64,000 nt of DNA. Origin: Thermomonas flagellata (GTDB lineage Bacteria; Pseudomonadota; Gammaproteobacteria; Xanthomonadales; Xanthomonadaceae). Numbering within the stretch: the first letter of the stretch is position 1; each line of letters opens with the position of its first letter. This document shows, piece after piece, positions 46,866 through 56,493 of this stretch. Below the pieces are notes generated by a model. It did not search any database. It was not told the DNA's origin and saw nothing but the letters and a program-made list of their open reading frames with translations. Location of the stretch: the NCBI RefSeq assembly GCF_022419185.1, contig NZ_JAJOZK010000003.1, positions 217,120-281,119 of the forward strand, given 5' to 3'. Both the position numbers and the translations under genes were made by a program.

Positions 46866-48227
46866 CTACTCCCAGCAGCGGTCGGCACGTCCCTTCGGGC
46901 TGAGCGGACGCGGGCAGTCGCGCGGCGGGATGCGCCCGGCCACCTGCTCGACCAGCCCGCGCGGCCGTCCCGGCCGGCGGTCGCGCAGCTCGAACGCGTC
47001 GTACAGGCGGCCGGTCGCGGTGCGCGCCTCGTAGCGCAGGCGGTCGCCGTCGATCCGCAACACCTGGAACAGCTGGGTGTCCTCGCCGACCGGATGCATG
47101 CTGGCACGCGCATGCGCGGACAGTCGGTACTGCTTCGGCCCCGCGACCGAGACCACGAACACCGGCAGCCGCCCGCCGTCGTCGCTGCGGCGGGCATACA
47201 CATGGTCGTGCCCCTGCAGCACCAGGTCGACCCGGTGCCGGCGCAGCACCGGCAGGATCGCCTCGCGCAGGGCCGCGTTGTCGCGCCCGTCGCGCGGCGA
47301 ATGCAGCGGCTGGTGCACCATCACCACCGTCCAGCGCCGCGGCTGCGCGGACAGCACGCGCTCCAGCCACGCGGCCTGCGCCGCGGCGGTGCCCAGATCC
47401 AGCGCGGAGGTGCCGTCCAGCACCGCGACCCGCAGGTCGCCGGCATCGAACCAGTAGGTGGTGGCCGGCGCACCCACGGCGCCGTCGTCCGGCAGGGTGA
47501 AGCTGTCGGCCCAGAACGGCGAAAGCACCCGGCGTTCCTGCGAGGTGCCTTCGTCCAGTTCGCGGTATTCGTGGTTGCCGGCGGCCGGCGCCAGCAGCAT
47601 CGCAGTCGGCAGTGCCCCGAGCGCCTCGAACCATTCGCCCCATTCGGCGTCGTCCTCGCCGTCGCCGCCGCTGACCAGGTCGCCCGCGAACAGCGCCAGG
47701 CGCGCCTCGGGCGCCTGGCGCATGGCCTCGCGCACGACCCGGGTGTTGAGGCTGACGTTCTTGTTCTGGGTATCGCCGAAGTACAGCAGGGTGAGCGGGC
47801 GCCCGCGCGCCGGCGCGGTGCGCAGCTGGAACCACGGGCTCCAGGTGCCGCGGCCCTGCACCCGCCAGGCGTACAGCGTGTCCGGCGCCAGCCCGTCGAT
47901 CCGCGCGTGGTGGTGGTGGCCTGCGGCCTGCGCATCCGACGCCGGCCGCGACTCGGCGCGGATCCGGCGCGGCGTGCCCGGGTCCGGCGAATCGCTGGCC
48001 TCCACGATCTCCAGCCAAGGCTGCTGCACCGTGGTATCGGTGCGCCAGGCGACCGCGAAGCCGCGCGCCGCATCCTGCGCCGGGCTGGCCACGATCCGGT
48101 CCGGGAACGGACCGGGCGCATAGGCGACGACGCCCTTGGGCACCCGCGTGTTCGGTTCCGCGCCCGGCTGGCTGCCGGCCGCGGCGCCGGCGATGGCCAG
48201 CGCCAGCAGCGCCGCCAGCCACCTCAT
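46866..48227 (-). CDS. Purple-acid-phosphatase-type metallophosphoesterase
   Basis: 453 residues. Signal peptide about 1-19 (A-G-A-A-A-G), an Fn3-like N-terminal domain (about 60-140), then the phosphoesterase domain with L-L-Y-F-G-D-T-Q-N, A-G-D-L-V-S-G-G-D-G, A-A-G-N-H-E-Y, V-M-V-H-Q-P-L and Q-G-H-D-H-V-Y-A, the complete set of metal ligands. Predicted secreted or periplasmic phosphomonoesterase. The start overlaps the phytase stop (ATGA), so both are made together and presumably act in sequence on inositol phosphates. Confidence 0.9.
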   Translation of the reverse strand: MRWLAALLALAIAGAAAGSQPGAEPNTRVPKGVVAYAPGPFPDRIVASPAQDAARGFAVAWRTDTTVQQPWLEIVEASDSPDPGTPRRIRAESRPASDAQAAGHHHHARIDGLAPDTLYAWRVQGRGTWSPWFQLRTAPARGRPLTLLYFGDTQNKNVSLNTRVVREAMRQAPEARLALFAGDLVSGGDGEDDAEWGEWFEALGALPTAMLLAPAAGNHEYRELDEGTSQERRVLSPFWADSFTLPDDGAVGAPATTYWFDAGDLRVAVLDGTSALDLGTAAAQAAWLERVLSAQPRRWTVVMVHQPLHSPRDGRDNAALREAILPVLRRHRVDLVLQGHDHVYARRSDDGGRLPVFVVSVAGPKQYRLSAHARASMHPVGEDTQLFQVLRIDGDRLRYEARTATGRLYDAFELRDRRPGRPRGLVEQVAGRIPPRDCPRPLSPKGRADRCWE

Positions 48228-49360
48228 CGTCGGCACTCCGGCAGGCCGAGCGCGCGCGCGATGTCGCGCCAGTCGAACGCGGCCAGCGCCATGTCGTCGT
48301 GCACGGCATACAGCACGCCCTGCGGGAAGCGGGCGTCGCCGCGCGGCTCCATCCAGATGCCGTCGGTGTTGGCGGTGACCGCGCCGGTGAACGCGCCCAG
48401 CGGCGCCAGGCTGCGGCGGTCGAACACGTGGAACAGGGTGCGGTCCTTGTACTGGTCGGAGGCGATCCAGTAGCCGCCGCCGTCGGCGCAGGCCAGCAGG
48501 GCGATGCCCTCGGCCTGGGCGCGGAAGCGGTCGGCGCCGACGTCGCGGCCAGCATAGCGTGCGTCCGACAGCCGGTATTCGCGCAGACGGGTGCCGGTGG
48601 CCACGTCCTCCTCGGCCAGCAGCAGGCGGTCGTTGTCCGGGTCGGCCCAGACCGACTCGGCGATGCGCACCGCGCCGGCCGGGGTGGTCTCGCCGAAGGT
48701 CTGCTGCAGGCGCGCCTGCCAGCGGCCGTCCACCTGCTGCAGGCGGTAGCGGCGGAAGCGCTGGCCGAGGTCGGCCAGCGGCGGGACCGTCTCCTCGTCG
48801 GCGCCGAGCATGTAGTTGTCGCTGACGATCACCTCCAGCGCATCGCCGGCACGACGCGCCCACAGGCCGTAGGGCTTGCGCAGCTCGGCCTCGCCGAACG
48901 CCAGCAGCGGCGTGAACTGCGGCAGCGCGAACACCTGCACGCGGTGGTTGTCGCGTTCGACCACCAGAGCGAGGTCGCCAACCACCGCGATCCCGTTCGG
49001 GCGATCCAGCTGGCCCAGCGCCCGGCCCTTGCCGCCGACGCTGCGCAGGTGGCGGCCGTCGTCGCCGTCGAACACCTCCAGGGTGTTGCTCTTCTTGCCG
49101 GTCACGATCACCCAGCGGCGGCCATCCGGTGCGGTCCAGCTCGCCGGCGAATCCAGGTTGGCCTGCGGCAGCGCCCCGCTCACGAATGCCTCGCGCACCT
49201 GCGCATGCGCCACCTGCGCGGCCGCCAGCCGCGGCTCGTTCGCACCCGCCTCGTCCGGCTCTGCCTGCCGCGCCACCGGCGCGCCCGCGCAGGCCGCCAG
49301 CAGCCCCATCAGCGGCAACAGCCACCCCGCCTTGACCCGATGCTTGCCCATCTTCCCCAT
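48224..49360 (-). CDS. Beta-propeller phytase family lipoprotein
   Basis: 378 residues. A lipoprotein signal (L-L-P-L-M-G-L-L-A-A-C, lipobox at about residues 18-21) precedes a beta-propeller with T-G-K-K-S-N-T-L-E-V-F-D, D-R-P-N-G-I-A-V, V-E-R-D-N-H-R-V-Q-V-F and A-E-G-I-A-L-L repeats as in Pfam phytase. It would remove phosphates from phytate with calcium at the cell envelope. The ATG at 49360 is used; 49351 is an alternative. Operon with a phosphatase and divergent from a TonB receptor, under Pho-box-like sites. It is shorter than two-domain xanthomonad phytases, so the exact substrate is less certain. Confidence 0.75.
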   Translation of the reverse strand: MGKMGKHRVKAGWLLPLMGLLAACAGAPVARQAEPDEAGANEPRLAAAQVAHAQVREAFVSGALPQANLDSPASWTAPDGRRWVIVTGKKSNTLEVFDGDDGRHLRSVGGKGRALGQLDRPNGIAVVGDLALVVERDNHRVQVFALPQFTPLLAFGEAELRKPYGLWARRAGDALEVIVSDNYMLGADEETVPPLADLGQRFRRYRLQQVDGRWQARLQQTFGETTPAGAVRIAESVWADPDNDRLLLAEEDVATGTRLREYRLSDARYAGRDVGADRFRAQAEGIALLACADGGGYWIASDQYKDRTLFHVFDRRSLAPLGAFTGAVTANTDGIWMEPRGDARFPQGVLYAVHDDMALAAFDWRDIARALGLPECRR

Positions 49361-49398
49361 TCCCGTGCGGACCAAGCCCGCCATTACGGGCCGCCGCG

Positions 49399-49416
49399 AT
49401 GACGGTTTCGTGTCAG
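49399..49416 (-). promoter_or_regulatory. Candidate PhoB box for the phytase/phosphatase operon
   Basis: On the minus strand CTGACAC-GAAA-CCGTCAT, an 11-bp-period direct repeat with half-sites matching 6/7 (allowing C or T at the last position) and 6/7, 39 bp upstream of the phytase start. The second half-site CCGTCAT is identical to that of the DUF47-pit box. A TAATGG sequence 12 bp further downstream could be the -10. Confidence 0.55.
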
Positions 49417-49433
49417 CGCTTGGGCGCCCCGGC

Positions 49434-49462
49434 CTGTCACGCGGCGTGCATCCGGCTGTCAT
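49434..49462 (+). promoter_or_regulatory. Candidate PhoB box (three half-sites) for the TonB receptor
   Basis: Plus-strand CTGTCAC (49434), CGTGCAT (49445) and CTGTCAT (49456) are spaced exactly 11 bp apart, the phase of PhoB half-sites; the outer two are perfect and the middle one weak. They lie 60-88 bp before the receptor ATG, back to back with the box serving the phytase operon. Confidence 0.55.
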
Positions 49463-49521
49463 GTGCACGCCATGACCGCCCCCTGCAATGCCGGATTCAG
49501 CCACACCGGGGAACCACCGTC

Positions 49522-52386
49522 ATGCAACCGCACGCTCTGGCCCGCGCCGTGTCGCGGGTCCTGGCCCGCCGCGCCCTGCCCGCCTTCGCCCTCGCCTGCA
49601 CCCTCGCGCTGCCGCTGGCCGCGCAGGCCGCCGCCCCCGAAGCCGCCGCCCCGGCCGCCAGCCCGGCCGAGGCCGGCACCCTGATCGGGCAGGTGCGCGA
49701 ATCCCTGCGCGGGGTCACCCTGGCCGGCGCGCTGGTGCGCATCGGCGGACGCCAGGCCAGCACCGACGCCAACGGCCAGTTCCGGATCGACGGCCTCGCC
49801 CCCGGCCAGTACACCCTGGACATCGACTTCCTCGGCTACCGCCACTACAGCCAGGCGGTGAGCATCGGCGGCGAGCGCGCGACCGTGGTCAACCCGGTGC
49901 TGAGCGCGACCAACGCGGTCGAGCTGGACCGCGTGCTGGTGCGCGGCCAGCGCGACGCCCAGGCGCTGGCGCTGAACCAGGAGCGCGCCAGCACAAACTA
50001 CGTGAACGTGGTCTCCGCCGACCTGCTCGGCACCTTCCCGGACAACAACATCGCCGAGTCGACCCAGCGCATGCCGGGCGTCTCGATCGAGCGCGACCAG
50101 GGCGAGGGCCGCTACGTCACCGTGCGCGGCGCGCCCAAGGAATACACCACGGTCAGCCTGGACGGCGTGCCGCTGGCCAACCCCGACAAGGCCAGCCGCG
50201 GGGTCGAGCTGGACACCATCCCGTCCGACGTGATCTCCGCGCTGGAAGTGACCAAGGCGCTGACCCCGGACATGGACGGCGATGCGATCGCCGGCAACAT
50301 CAACATCCGCACCCAGAGCGCGCTCGACCGCAAGGGGCCGATCGTGCGCGCCTCCATCGCCGGCGGCCGCTACCAGCTCGGCGACGGCAAGAACCAGCGC
50401 GCCGCCGCCAGCCTCGGCGGCCAGTTCGGCCCCGACCGCCAGCTCGGCCTGCTGCTGTCCGGCTCGTTCAGCCGCCAGGGCCGCTTCACCGACAACGTCG
50501 AGAACCTGTTCGAGTCGATCGGCGGGCGCTACCTGCCGACCGAGGTGCAGATCAAGGACTACGAGGGCACCCGCACCCGCACCGGCCTGACCGGCCGCCT
50601 CGACCTGCGCATCGACGAGAACAACCAGGTCTATGCCCTGGCCTCGCTGGCGCGGTTCGAGGACCACGAGTTCCGCGACAACCTGATCATGGCGCTGGAC
50701 AGGCACACCGCCGCCTCCAACGACGTCACCGGCACCGCGCGCGCGACCTTCGACAAGGAGCTGCGCGAGCGCACCTACGACAAGCGCATCAACACCTACA
50801 GCCTCGGCGGCGAGCATTGGCTGGGCGACTGGCGGGTGGACTGGCAGGCCTCGCGCAGCCTGGCCGACAAGAAGACCGACCCGCGCAAGCAGTACATCTT
50901 CCGCTCCAGCGTGCGCCCGAACCTCAACTACGACTACACCAACCCGGACTACCCGGTGTGGAGCATCGTCGGCCGCGCGGACGCGCCGGCGACCGGGCTG
51001 GTGCTGCCGGAGAGCTGGTTCGGCTTCCGCCGCTTCAACGACCGCTTCGAATCCGGCAGCGAGAGCGAGACCGGCCTGCGCGTGGACCTGCGCCACGACC
51101 AGGACTGGCTGGGCGAGGACGGCGAGATCCGCCTCGGCCTGCGCAGCCGCCAGCGCCGCAAGTCGTTCGACGACGAGCGCTACCGCAACGGCTCGGCCGC
51201 GGACTTCGCCAAGCTCGGCGTCACCATGTCCGACCTGCTGTGCACCGACCTCGGCCCGTCCGACAACTTCGACTACTTCTTCACCGGCCGCCGCTTCTGC
51301 CGCGACATCTTCGCGCGCTATACCGGCCCGCTCATCAACAGCCCGAACTACGTGCGCCTGATCCCCGACTCGATCAGCGGCGACTACTGGGCCAGCGAGG
51401 ACATCACCGCCGGCTACGCGCGCCTGGACGCGCGCTGGGGCAAGCTCAACATGGTCGCCGGCGTGCGCTACGAGGCCACCCGCACCACCGGCAAGGCCAA
51501 CCAGTACGACGTGGCGACCAAGGCGATCACCCCGGTCGGCGCGCAGCGCGACTACGGCGACGTGCTGCCGAGCGTGAACCTGCGCTACGCGCTGGACGAG
51601 GACCGCATCCTGCGCGCGTCCTACACCACCGGCATCAACCGCCCGAACTTCAACGAGACCGCGCCCTACCGCCTGCTCGGCGAGCGCGCCAGCGACATCG
51701 ACGGCAAGCTCGCGCAGGACATCACCGAGGGCAACCCCGCGGCGAAGGAGGCCTACAGCCACAACTTCGACCTGTCCTACGAGCACTACCTGCGCCCGCT
51801 CGGGCTGGTCTCGGTGGCGCTGTTCTACAAGCGCATCAACGATCCGCTGTTCCTCTCCACCCGCACGGTCGAGACCGCGACCACCCGCACCCGCTACACC
51901 CGCCCGGAGAACGGCAGCGACGGCAGCGTGAAGGGCGTGGAGCTGGCCTGGCAGCAGGCGCTGGACTTCCTGCCGGCGCCGCTGGACGGGCTCGGCCTGT
52001 ACGCCAACTACACCTACGCCGACTCCGACGCCAAGCTGCCGTTCGGTGCCGGCCGCACCATGCTGCCGGGCACCTCCAAGCACAACTACAACCTGGCGGT
52101 GTCGTACGAGTACGCGCGCTTCACCTCGCGCCTGGCCTACACCTACCGCAGCCGCTTCATCCAGTCGTTCGACGTCAACGACCGCAACCTCAACGTGTAC
52201 TGGGACGGCCGCGGCAGCCTGGACTTCAGCGCCAGCCTCGGCCTCGGCCGCCAGTGGCGGCTGTTCACCGAGGTCAACAACATCACCGACACGATCCAGC
52301 GCCGCTTCCAGGGCAGCCGCAACCGGGTGCTGGAGATGGAGGGCTTCGGCCGCTCCTGGCTGGTCGGCATCCGCTACGAGATGTAA
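49522..52386 (+). CDS. TonB-dependent outer-membrane receptor
   Basis: 954 residues. Signal peptide (about 1-36, ending A-A-Q-A-A), a carboxypeptidase-regulatory-like domain (about 50-125), a plug with N-I-A-E-S-T-Q-R-M-P-G-V-S-I-E-R-D-Q-G-E and V-R-G, and a 22-strand barrel ending in the aromatic-terminal G-I-R-Y-E-M. The Y-T-T-G-I-N-R-P-N-F motif is typical of the large xanthomonad receptor family. Divergence from phytase and phosphatase suggests uptake of inositol phosphates or released products; this is inference. ATG chosen with a GGGGA about ten bases before it. Confidence 0.93.
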   Translation: MQPHALARAVSRVLARRALPAFALACTLALPLAAQAAAPEAAAPAASPAEAGTLIGQVRESLRGVTLAGALVRIGGRQASTDANGQFRIDGLAPGQYTLDIDFLGYRHYSQAVSIGGERATVVNPVLSATNAVELDRVLVRGQRDAQALALNQERASTNYVNVVSADLLGTFPDNNIAESTQRMPGVSIERDQGEGRYVTVRGAPKEYTTVSLDGVPLANPDKASRGVELDTIPSDVISALEVTKALTPDMDGDAIAGNINIRTQSALDRKGPIVRASIAGGRYQLGDGKNQRAAASLGGQFGPDRQLGLLLSGSFSRQGRFTDNVENLFESIGGRYLPTEVQIKDYEGTRTRTGLTGRLDLRIDENNQVYALASLARFEDHEFRDNLIMALDRHTAASNDVTGTARATFDKELRERTYDKRINTYSLGGEHWLGDWRVDWQASRSLADKKTDPRKQYIFRSSVRPNLNYDYTNPDYPVWSIVGRADAPATGLVLPESWFGFRRFNDRFESGSESETGLRVDLRHDQDWLGEDGEIRLGLRSRQRRKSFDDERYRNGSAADFAKLGVTMSDLLCTDLGPSDNFDYFFTGRRFCRDIFARYTGPLINSPNYVRLIPDSISGDYWASEDITAGYARLDARWGKLNMVAGVRYEATRTTGKANQYDVATKAITPVGAQRDYGDVLPSVNLRYALDEDRILRASYTTGINRPNFNETAPYRLLGERASDIDGKLAQDITEGNPAAKEAYSHNFDLSYEHYLRPLGLVSVALFYKRINDPLFLSTRTVETATTRTRYTRPENGSDGSVKGVELAWQQALDFLPAPLDGLGLYANYTYADSDAKLPFGAGRTMLPGTSKHNYNLAVSYEYARFTSRLAYTYRSRFIQSFDVNDRNLNVYWDGRGSLDFSASLGLGRQWRLFTEVNNITDTIQRRFQGSRNRVLEMEGFGRSWLVGIRYEM

Positions 52387-52409
52387 GCGGTGGCCCCGCG
52401 GACAGCCAT

Positions 52410-52440
52410 GCGACGCCGGCCTCGGCCGGCGTCGCCGTTT
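52410..52440 (+). terminator. Terminator hairpin after the TonB receptor
   Basis: Perfect 11-bp GC-rich stem, 52410-52420 with 52425-52435, a CTCG loop and a short T-run (CGTTT) after it, 24 bp past the receptor stop. Ends the receptor transcript before upp. Confidence 0.7.
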
Positions 52441-52484
52441 CCGCCGCGGCCGCGATCCGGCACACTGGCGCGCGGAGGTGATGC

Positions 52485-53117
52485 ATGCAGGTCGTCGAAG
52501 TCCGCCATCCGCTGGTGCAGCACAAGCTCGGCAAGCTGCGCGACATCCGCACCGACCCGGTGCACTTCCGCCAGATCGCCGGCGAAGTGGCCGCGCTGCT
52601 GGCCTACGAGGCCACCCGCGACCTGCCCACCGAGGCGGTGACCGTGCAGACCTGGGCCGGCCCGCTGCAGGTGCAGCACGTCCGCGGCGAGCACCTCACC
52701 CTGGTGCCCATCCTGCGCGCCGGCCTCGGCTTCCTGCCCGGCGTGCAGGCCCTGCTGCCGGCGGCGCCGGTGAGCGTGGTCGGCCTGCGCCGCAACGAGA
52801 CCACCCACCGCCCGGAAGGCTATTACCAGCGCCTGGCCGACCGCATGCACGAACGCACCGCGCTGCTGATCGACCCGATGCTGGCCACCGGCGGCAGTGC
52901 GATCGCCGCCATCCAGCTGCTGAAGGACGCCGGCTGCCCGCGGATCAAGGCGATCTTCCTGGTCGCCGCGCCGGAAGGCCTGCACGCGCTGGAAGCCGCC
53001 CACCCCGACATCGAGGTGTACGTCGCCGCGATCGACCAGCGCCTGGACGAGAACGCCTACATCCGCCCCGGCCTCGGCGACGCCGGCGACCGCCTGTTCG
53101 GCACCCCGGTGGATTGA
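52485..53117 (+). CDS. upp: Uracil phosphoribosyltransferase
   Basis: 210 residues. It makes UMP from uracil and PRPP for salvage. The N-terminus [16 protein letters not shown], the PRPP loop [10 protein letters not shown], and the C-terminal [23 protein letters not shown] segment are standard. Ribosome site GGAGG seven bases before the ATG. Convergent with the MAPEG gene. Confidence 0.97.
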   Translation: MQVVEVRHPLVQHKLGKLRDIRTDPVHFRQIAGEVAALLAYEATRDLPTEAVTVQTWAGPLQVQHVRGEHLTLVPILRAGLGFLPGVQALLPAAPVSVVGLRRNETTHRPEGYYQRLADRMHERTALLIDPMLATGGSAIAAIQLLKDAGCPRIKAIFLVAAPEGLHALEAAHPDIEVYVAAIDQRLDENAYIRPGLGDAGDRLFGTPVD

Positions 53118-53148
53118 GCGGGCACCCGCACCGCCCGGCCCTGCGCCC

Positions 53149-53541
53149 TCACCCCAGCGCCCGCCACACCCCGGCGAGGGCCATCAGCAGCAGCACCAGC
53201 CAGGTCAGGGCGGTGCCCCAGAAGCGGCCGAAGGAAGGCCCGGCGCTGCGCGAGAAGCCCCACGCGTGCAGGACGCGCGCGACCAGGAGGGCCGCGCCCA
53301 AGCCCCAGACCCAAGCCGCCGGCAGGCCGGACAGCTCCAGCAGCGCGAGCAGCAGCAGCGCCATCGGCACGTGCTCGGCGAAGTTGGCGTGCACCCGGAT
53401 GCAGCGCGCCAGCTCCGGGTCGCCGCCGTCGCCGAGGCCGATCCGGCGCGCATGGCGCAGGCGCGAGATGCGCGCCAGCAGCACCAGCTTGAGCAGCACC
53501 AGCAGGGCGGCGAACAGCAGGGTGATGTGCGGCGCCGGCAT
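53149..53541 (-). CDS. MAPEG family membrane protein
   Basis: 130 residues, four helices. The V-H-A-N-F-A-E-H-V-P-M-A-L-L-L-L motif (conserved Asn and Glu of the family) and the A-R-V-L-H-A-W-G-F segment identify MAPEG. Eukaryotic members handle eicosanoids and glutathione; bacterial roles are unknown. Starts three bases after the stop of the MBL hydrolase gene, so the two are co-transcribed. Confidence 0.88.
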   Translation of the reverse strand: MPAPHITLLFAALLVLLKLVLLARISRLRHARRIGLGDGGDPELARCIRVHANFAEHVPMALLLLALLELSGLPAAWVWGLGAALLVARVLHAWGFSRSAGPSFGRFWGTALTWLVLLLMALAGVWRALG

Positions 53542-53544
53542 CGC

Positions 53545-54435
53545 TCAGGCCGCCAGCGGACGGGCGTGCAGTTCCGGGTATTCGTGCGCGGTGGCGAAGC
53601 GGCCCTTGGCGTCGCGCACCACCTGCGCCAGCGCGCAGCCGGGGTCGTGGGTGAAGAACAGGCGCACGCCGCGCGCCAGCTTGTCCTCGAGGAAAGCCTG
53701 CTTCTCGTCGATCAGGCGCTCCGGGCAGCGGTCGTAGCCCATGGTGATCGGCACATGCACCCACGGCCGGCCGGGGATCAAGTCGGCGCAGAACACCACG
53801 CCGCCGTGCGCCTGCCCGTCCACGATCTCAGGACCGACGATCTCGGCCAGCAGCAGGCCCGGGGTGTGGCCGTCGCTGTGGTGGAAGCGCACGGCCTCGC
53901 CCAGCGCGGCGCAGTGGTCGCCGTCCACCAGCTCCAGCCGGCCGCTCGCCTCCAGCAGCGCGGGCAGTTCCGGGATGAAGCTGGCGCGGTCGCGCGGGTG
54001 CGGATGGCGCGCGCGCTCGAAGTGGTCGCGCCCGACCACGAAGGTGGCGTTCGGGAACAGCAGCTCCGGCGCGCGGCCCTCGGCCCACGGCGCGAGCAGG
54101 CCGCCGGCATGGTCGAAGTGCAGGTGGCTGAGCACCACCACGTCCACGTCCTCGTGGCCGAAGCCGGCCTGCGCCAGCGAATCCAGCAGCACGTGGCGCT
54201 CCTCGACCACGCCGTAGCGCTCGCGCAGCGGCGGCGGGAAGAACGCGCCGATGCCGGTCTCGAACAACACGGTCTTGCCGTTCAGCGGGCTGGCCAGCAG
54301 CGCGCGGCAGGCGAGGTCGATGCGGTTGTCGGCATCGGCGGCCATCCAGCGCGTCCACAGCGCCTTCGGCGCGTTGCCGAACATCGCGCCGCCGTCGAGC
54401 TTCTGCGAATTGCCGAGCAGCGACCAGAGCTTCAT
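53545..54435 (-). CDS. MBL-fold (lactonase-like) metallo-hydrolase
   Basis: 296 residues. Zinc motif [10 protein letters not shown], a distal [16 protein letters not shown] and F-T-H-D-P-G complete the dinuclear site. Overall layout (N-terminal strands, long insert, C-terminal helix) resembles the lactonase/quorum-quenching group, but a lactone substrate is not shown. No signal peptide. First gene of a pair with MAPEG. Confidence 0.87.
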   Translation of the reverse strand: MKLWSLLGNSQKLDGGAMFGNAPKALWTRWMAADADNRIDLACRALLASPLNGKTVLFETGIGAFFPPPLRERYGVVEERHVLLDSLAQAGFGHEDVDVVVLSHLHFDHAGGLLAPWAEGRAPELLFPNATFVVGRDHFERARHPHPRDRASFIPELPALLEASGRLELVDGDHCAALGEAVRFHHSDGHTPGLLLAEIVGPEIVDGQAHGGVVFCADLIPGRPWVHVPITMGYDRCPERLIDEKQAFLEDKLARGVRLFFTHDPGCALAQVVRDAKGRFATAHEYPELHARPLAA

Positions 54436-54462
54436 GCCGGCAGTGTACGCTCGCGGCCGCGC

Positions 54463-56190
54463 TCAGTGCACCCGCGCCGCCTCGAGCAGCACCGCACCGC
54501 GCCCGACCGGGTTGCGCGGGTCGCTGGCCGCGCGCAGCACGCCGGCGCGGCGGTCCCACTCGACCGTGTTCATGTTGCCCCAGCTGTCGCTGGAGCGGCG
54601 CCCGCCGCCCTCCTCGCCCGGCACCTGCACGGTGTGCCCCATCGCGCGCAGTTGGGCGATGGTGGCAGCCGGCAGGGCGTCGCGCTCGACCGCAATCACG
54701 TCCGGCTCCCACTGGTGGTGGTAGCGCGGCAGCGCGGCGACCTGGGCCGCGTCCAGGCCGTCGGCATAGCCGAGCACGCCGAGCAGGACCATGGTGATGA
54801 TGCGGCTGCCGCCGGGGGTGCCGAGCACCGCGATCTTGTCCCGCGACTCCATGAAGGTCGGAGTCATCGAGCTGAGCATGCGCTTGCCCGGCGCCGGCGC
54901 GTTGGCGGCATAGCCCATCACCCCGAAGGCGTTGGGGGTGCCGGGCTTGAGCGCGAAGTCGTCCATCTCGTTGTTCAGCAGCACCCCGGTGCCGGGCGGG
55001 ATCAACCCGGAGCCGAACAGCAGGTTCACGGTCTGGGTCGCGCCGACCATGTTGCCCTCGGCGTCGATGATCGAGAAATGGGTGGTCTCCTCGTCCTCCA
55101 GCGGGGTCGGCTGCCCGGACAGCAGGTCGCTCGGGGTCGCCTTGTCCGGGTTGATCCCGGCGCGCAGGCCTGCGGCGTAATCGGGCGAGAGCAGCAGCCG
55201 CTGCGGGATCTTCACGAAATCCGGATCGCCCAGGTAGAAGGTGCGGTCGCGGAACGCGCGCCGCATCGCCTCCACCACCAGGTGCACGCGCTGCGCCTGC
55301 GGCAGCTTGTCCAACTGCCACGGCGCGAGGATCTGCAGCATCTGCGCCAGCGCGATCCCGCCGGAGGACGGCGGCGGCGCGGTCACGATCTTCCAGTCGT
55401 GGTAGGCGAAGGTGATCGGGGTACGCTCCTTGACCCGGTAGCCGGCCAGCTCCTCCAGCGTCCACTGCCCGCCGGCGGCATTCACGCCCGCGACCAGGCG
55501 CCTGGCGGTGATGCCGCGGTAGAAGCCGTCGAAACCCTCGCGCGCCAGCCGCTCCAGGGTGGCCGCCAACTCCGGCTGGCGGAAGATCTCACCCTCGCGC
55601 GGCGCGTGGCCACGGCGCAGGAACACCGCGCGGGTGCCGGGGTAGCGCTCCATCACCGCGCGCCGCTGCTGGTAGCCGATGGCGAAGCGGGCATACACCG
55701 GGAAACCCTCGCGCGCGATCCGGATCGCCGGGGCCAGGGTGGTCGCCAGCGGCAGCCGCCCGTAGTGCTGCGACAGATGCACCAGCGCGGCCGGCAGGCC
55801 GGGGATGCCGGCCGCCCACGGGCCGTTCTCGGCGCGGTCGCGGTCGAACTCGCCGCTGGCGGTCAGGTAGCGCGCCTGGGTCGCGGCCCCGGGCGAGGTC
55901 TCGCGCGCATCCAGGAACACGTCGCGGCCGCGCCGGGCGTCGTGCAGCAGGAAGAAGCCGCCGCCGCCGAGGCCGGAGCTGATCGGCTCCACCACCGACA
56001 ACACCGCCGAGGTCGCCACCGCGGCGTCGAAGGCGTTGCCGCCGCGGCGCAGCATATCGATCCCGGCCTCGGTGGCCAGCGCGTGCGCCGAGGCGACCGC
56101 CCCCCCGGGCGGGTGCGCCGCGGGCGTGGCATCTGCCCACGCCAGGCGCGGCAGCAGCAGGAACAGCACCAGCAGGGCGTGGCGGATCAT
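54463..56190 (-). CDS. ggt: Gamma-glutamyltransferase
   Basis: 575 residues. Signal peptide about 1-20. The autoprocessing and catalytic threonine is T369 in E-D-E-E-T-T-H-F-S-I-I-D; V-A-S-A-H-A-L-A-T-E-A-G near the N-terminus, L-G-G-G-G-F and the late L-G-T-P-G-G-S-R-I segment are conserved. It cleaves glutathione and other gamma-glutamyl compounds in the periplasm. The ATG overlaps the ferredoxin stop by four bases, an unusual operon partner. Confidence 0.95.
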   Translation of the reverse strand: MIRHALLVLFLLLPRLAWADATPAAHPPGGAVASAHALATEAGIDMLRRGGNAFDAAVATSAVLSVVEPISSGLGGGGFFLLHDARRGRDVFLDARETSPGAATQARYLTASGEFDRDRAENGPWAAGIPGLPAALVHLSQHYGRLPLATTLAPAIRIAREGFPVYARFAIGYQQRRAVMERYPGTRAVFLRRGHAPREGEIFRQPELAATLERLAREGFDGFYRGITARRLVAGVNAAGGQWTLEELAGYRVKERTPITFAYHDWKIVTAPPPSSGGIALAQMLQILAPWQLDKLPQAQRVHLVVEAMRRAFRDRTFYLGDPDFVKIPQRLLLSPDYAAGLRAGINPDKATPSDLLSGQPTPLEDEETTHFSIIDAEGNMVGATQTVNLLFGSGLIPPGTGVLLNNEMDDFALKPGTPNAFGVMGYAANAPAPGKRMLSSMTPTFMESRDKIAVLGTPGGSRIITMVLLGVLGYADGLDAAQVAALPRYHHQWEPDVIAVERDALPAATIAQLRAMGHTVQVPGEEGGGRRSSDSWGNMNTVEWDRRAGVLRAASDPRNPVGRGAVLLEAARVH

Positions 56191-56453
56191 GCGTTCTCTC
56201 CTGCCCCGGCCGCGGCCAGCCGGCGGGATTTCTCCAGCAGCTGCGCGCGCGTCTCGGGGTGTTCGGGATCGGGGGCGATGCACTCGACCGGGCAGACCAC
56301 CACGCACTGCGGCTCGTCGTGATGGCCCACGCACTCGGTGCACAGGGCCGGGTCGATCAGATAGATCTCCGGCCCCATGCGGATCGCCCGGTTCGGGCAC
56401 ACCGGCTCGCACACGTCGCAGTTGACGCAGGTGGAATCGATCTTCAGCGACAT
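56187..56453 (-). CDS. YfhL-type 2[4Fe-4S] ferredoxin
   Basis: 88 residues. Two cluster motifs: C-V-N-C-D-V-C-E-P-V-C-P and C-T-E-C-V-G-H-H-D-E-P-Q-C-V-V-V-C-P, the second with the insert typical of the Allochromatium/YfhL class of low-potential ferredoxins, plus a C-terminal helix. Electron partner unknown. Coupled to ggt by a four-base overlap. Confidence 0.95.
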   Translation of the reverse strand: MSLKIDSTCVNCDVCEPVCPNRAIRMGPEIYLIDPALCTECVGHHDEPQCVVVCPVECIAPDPEHPETRAQLLEKSRRLAAAGAGENA

Positions 56454-56493
56454 GCGCGCTGGCCCGCGCCGGCACCGGCGCGGGCGCGATGGC

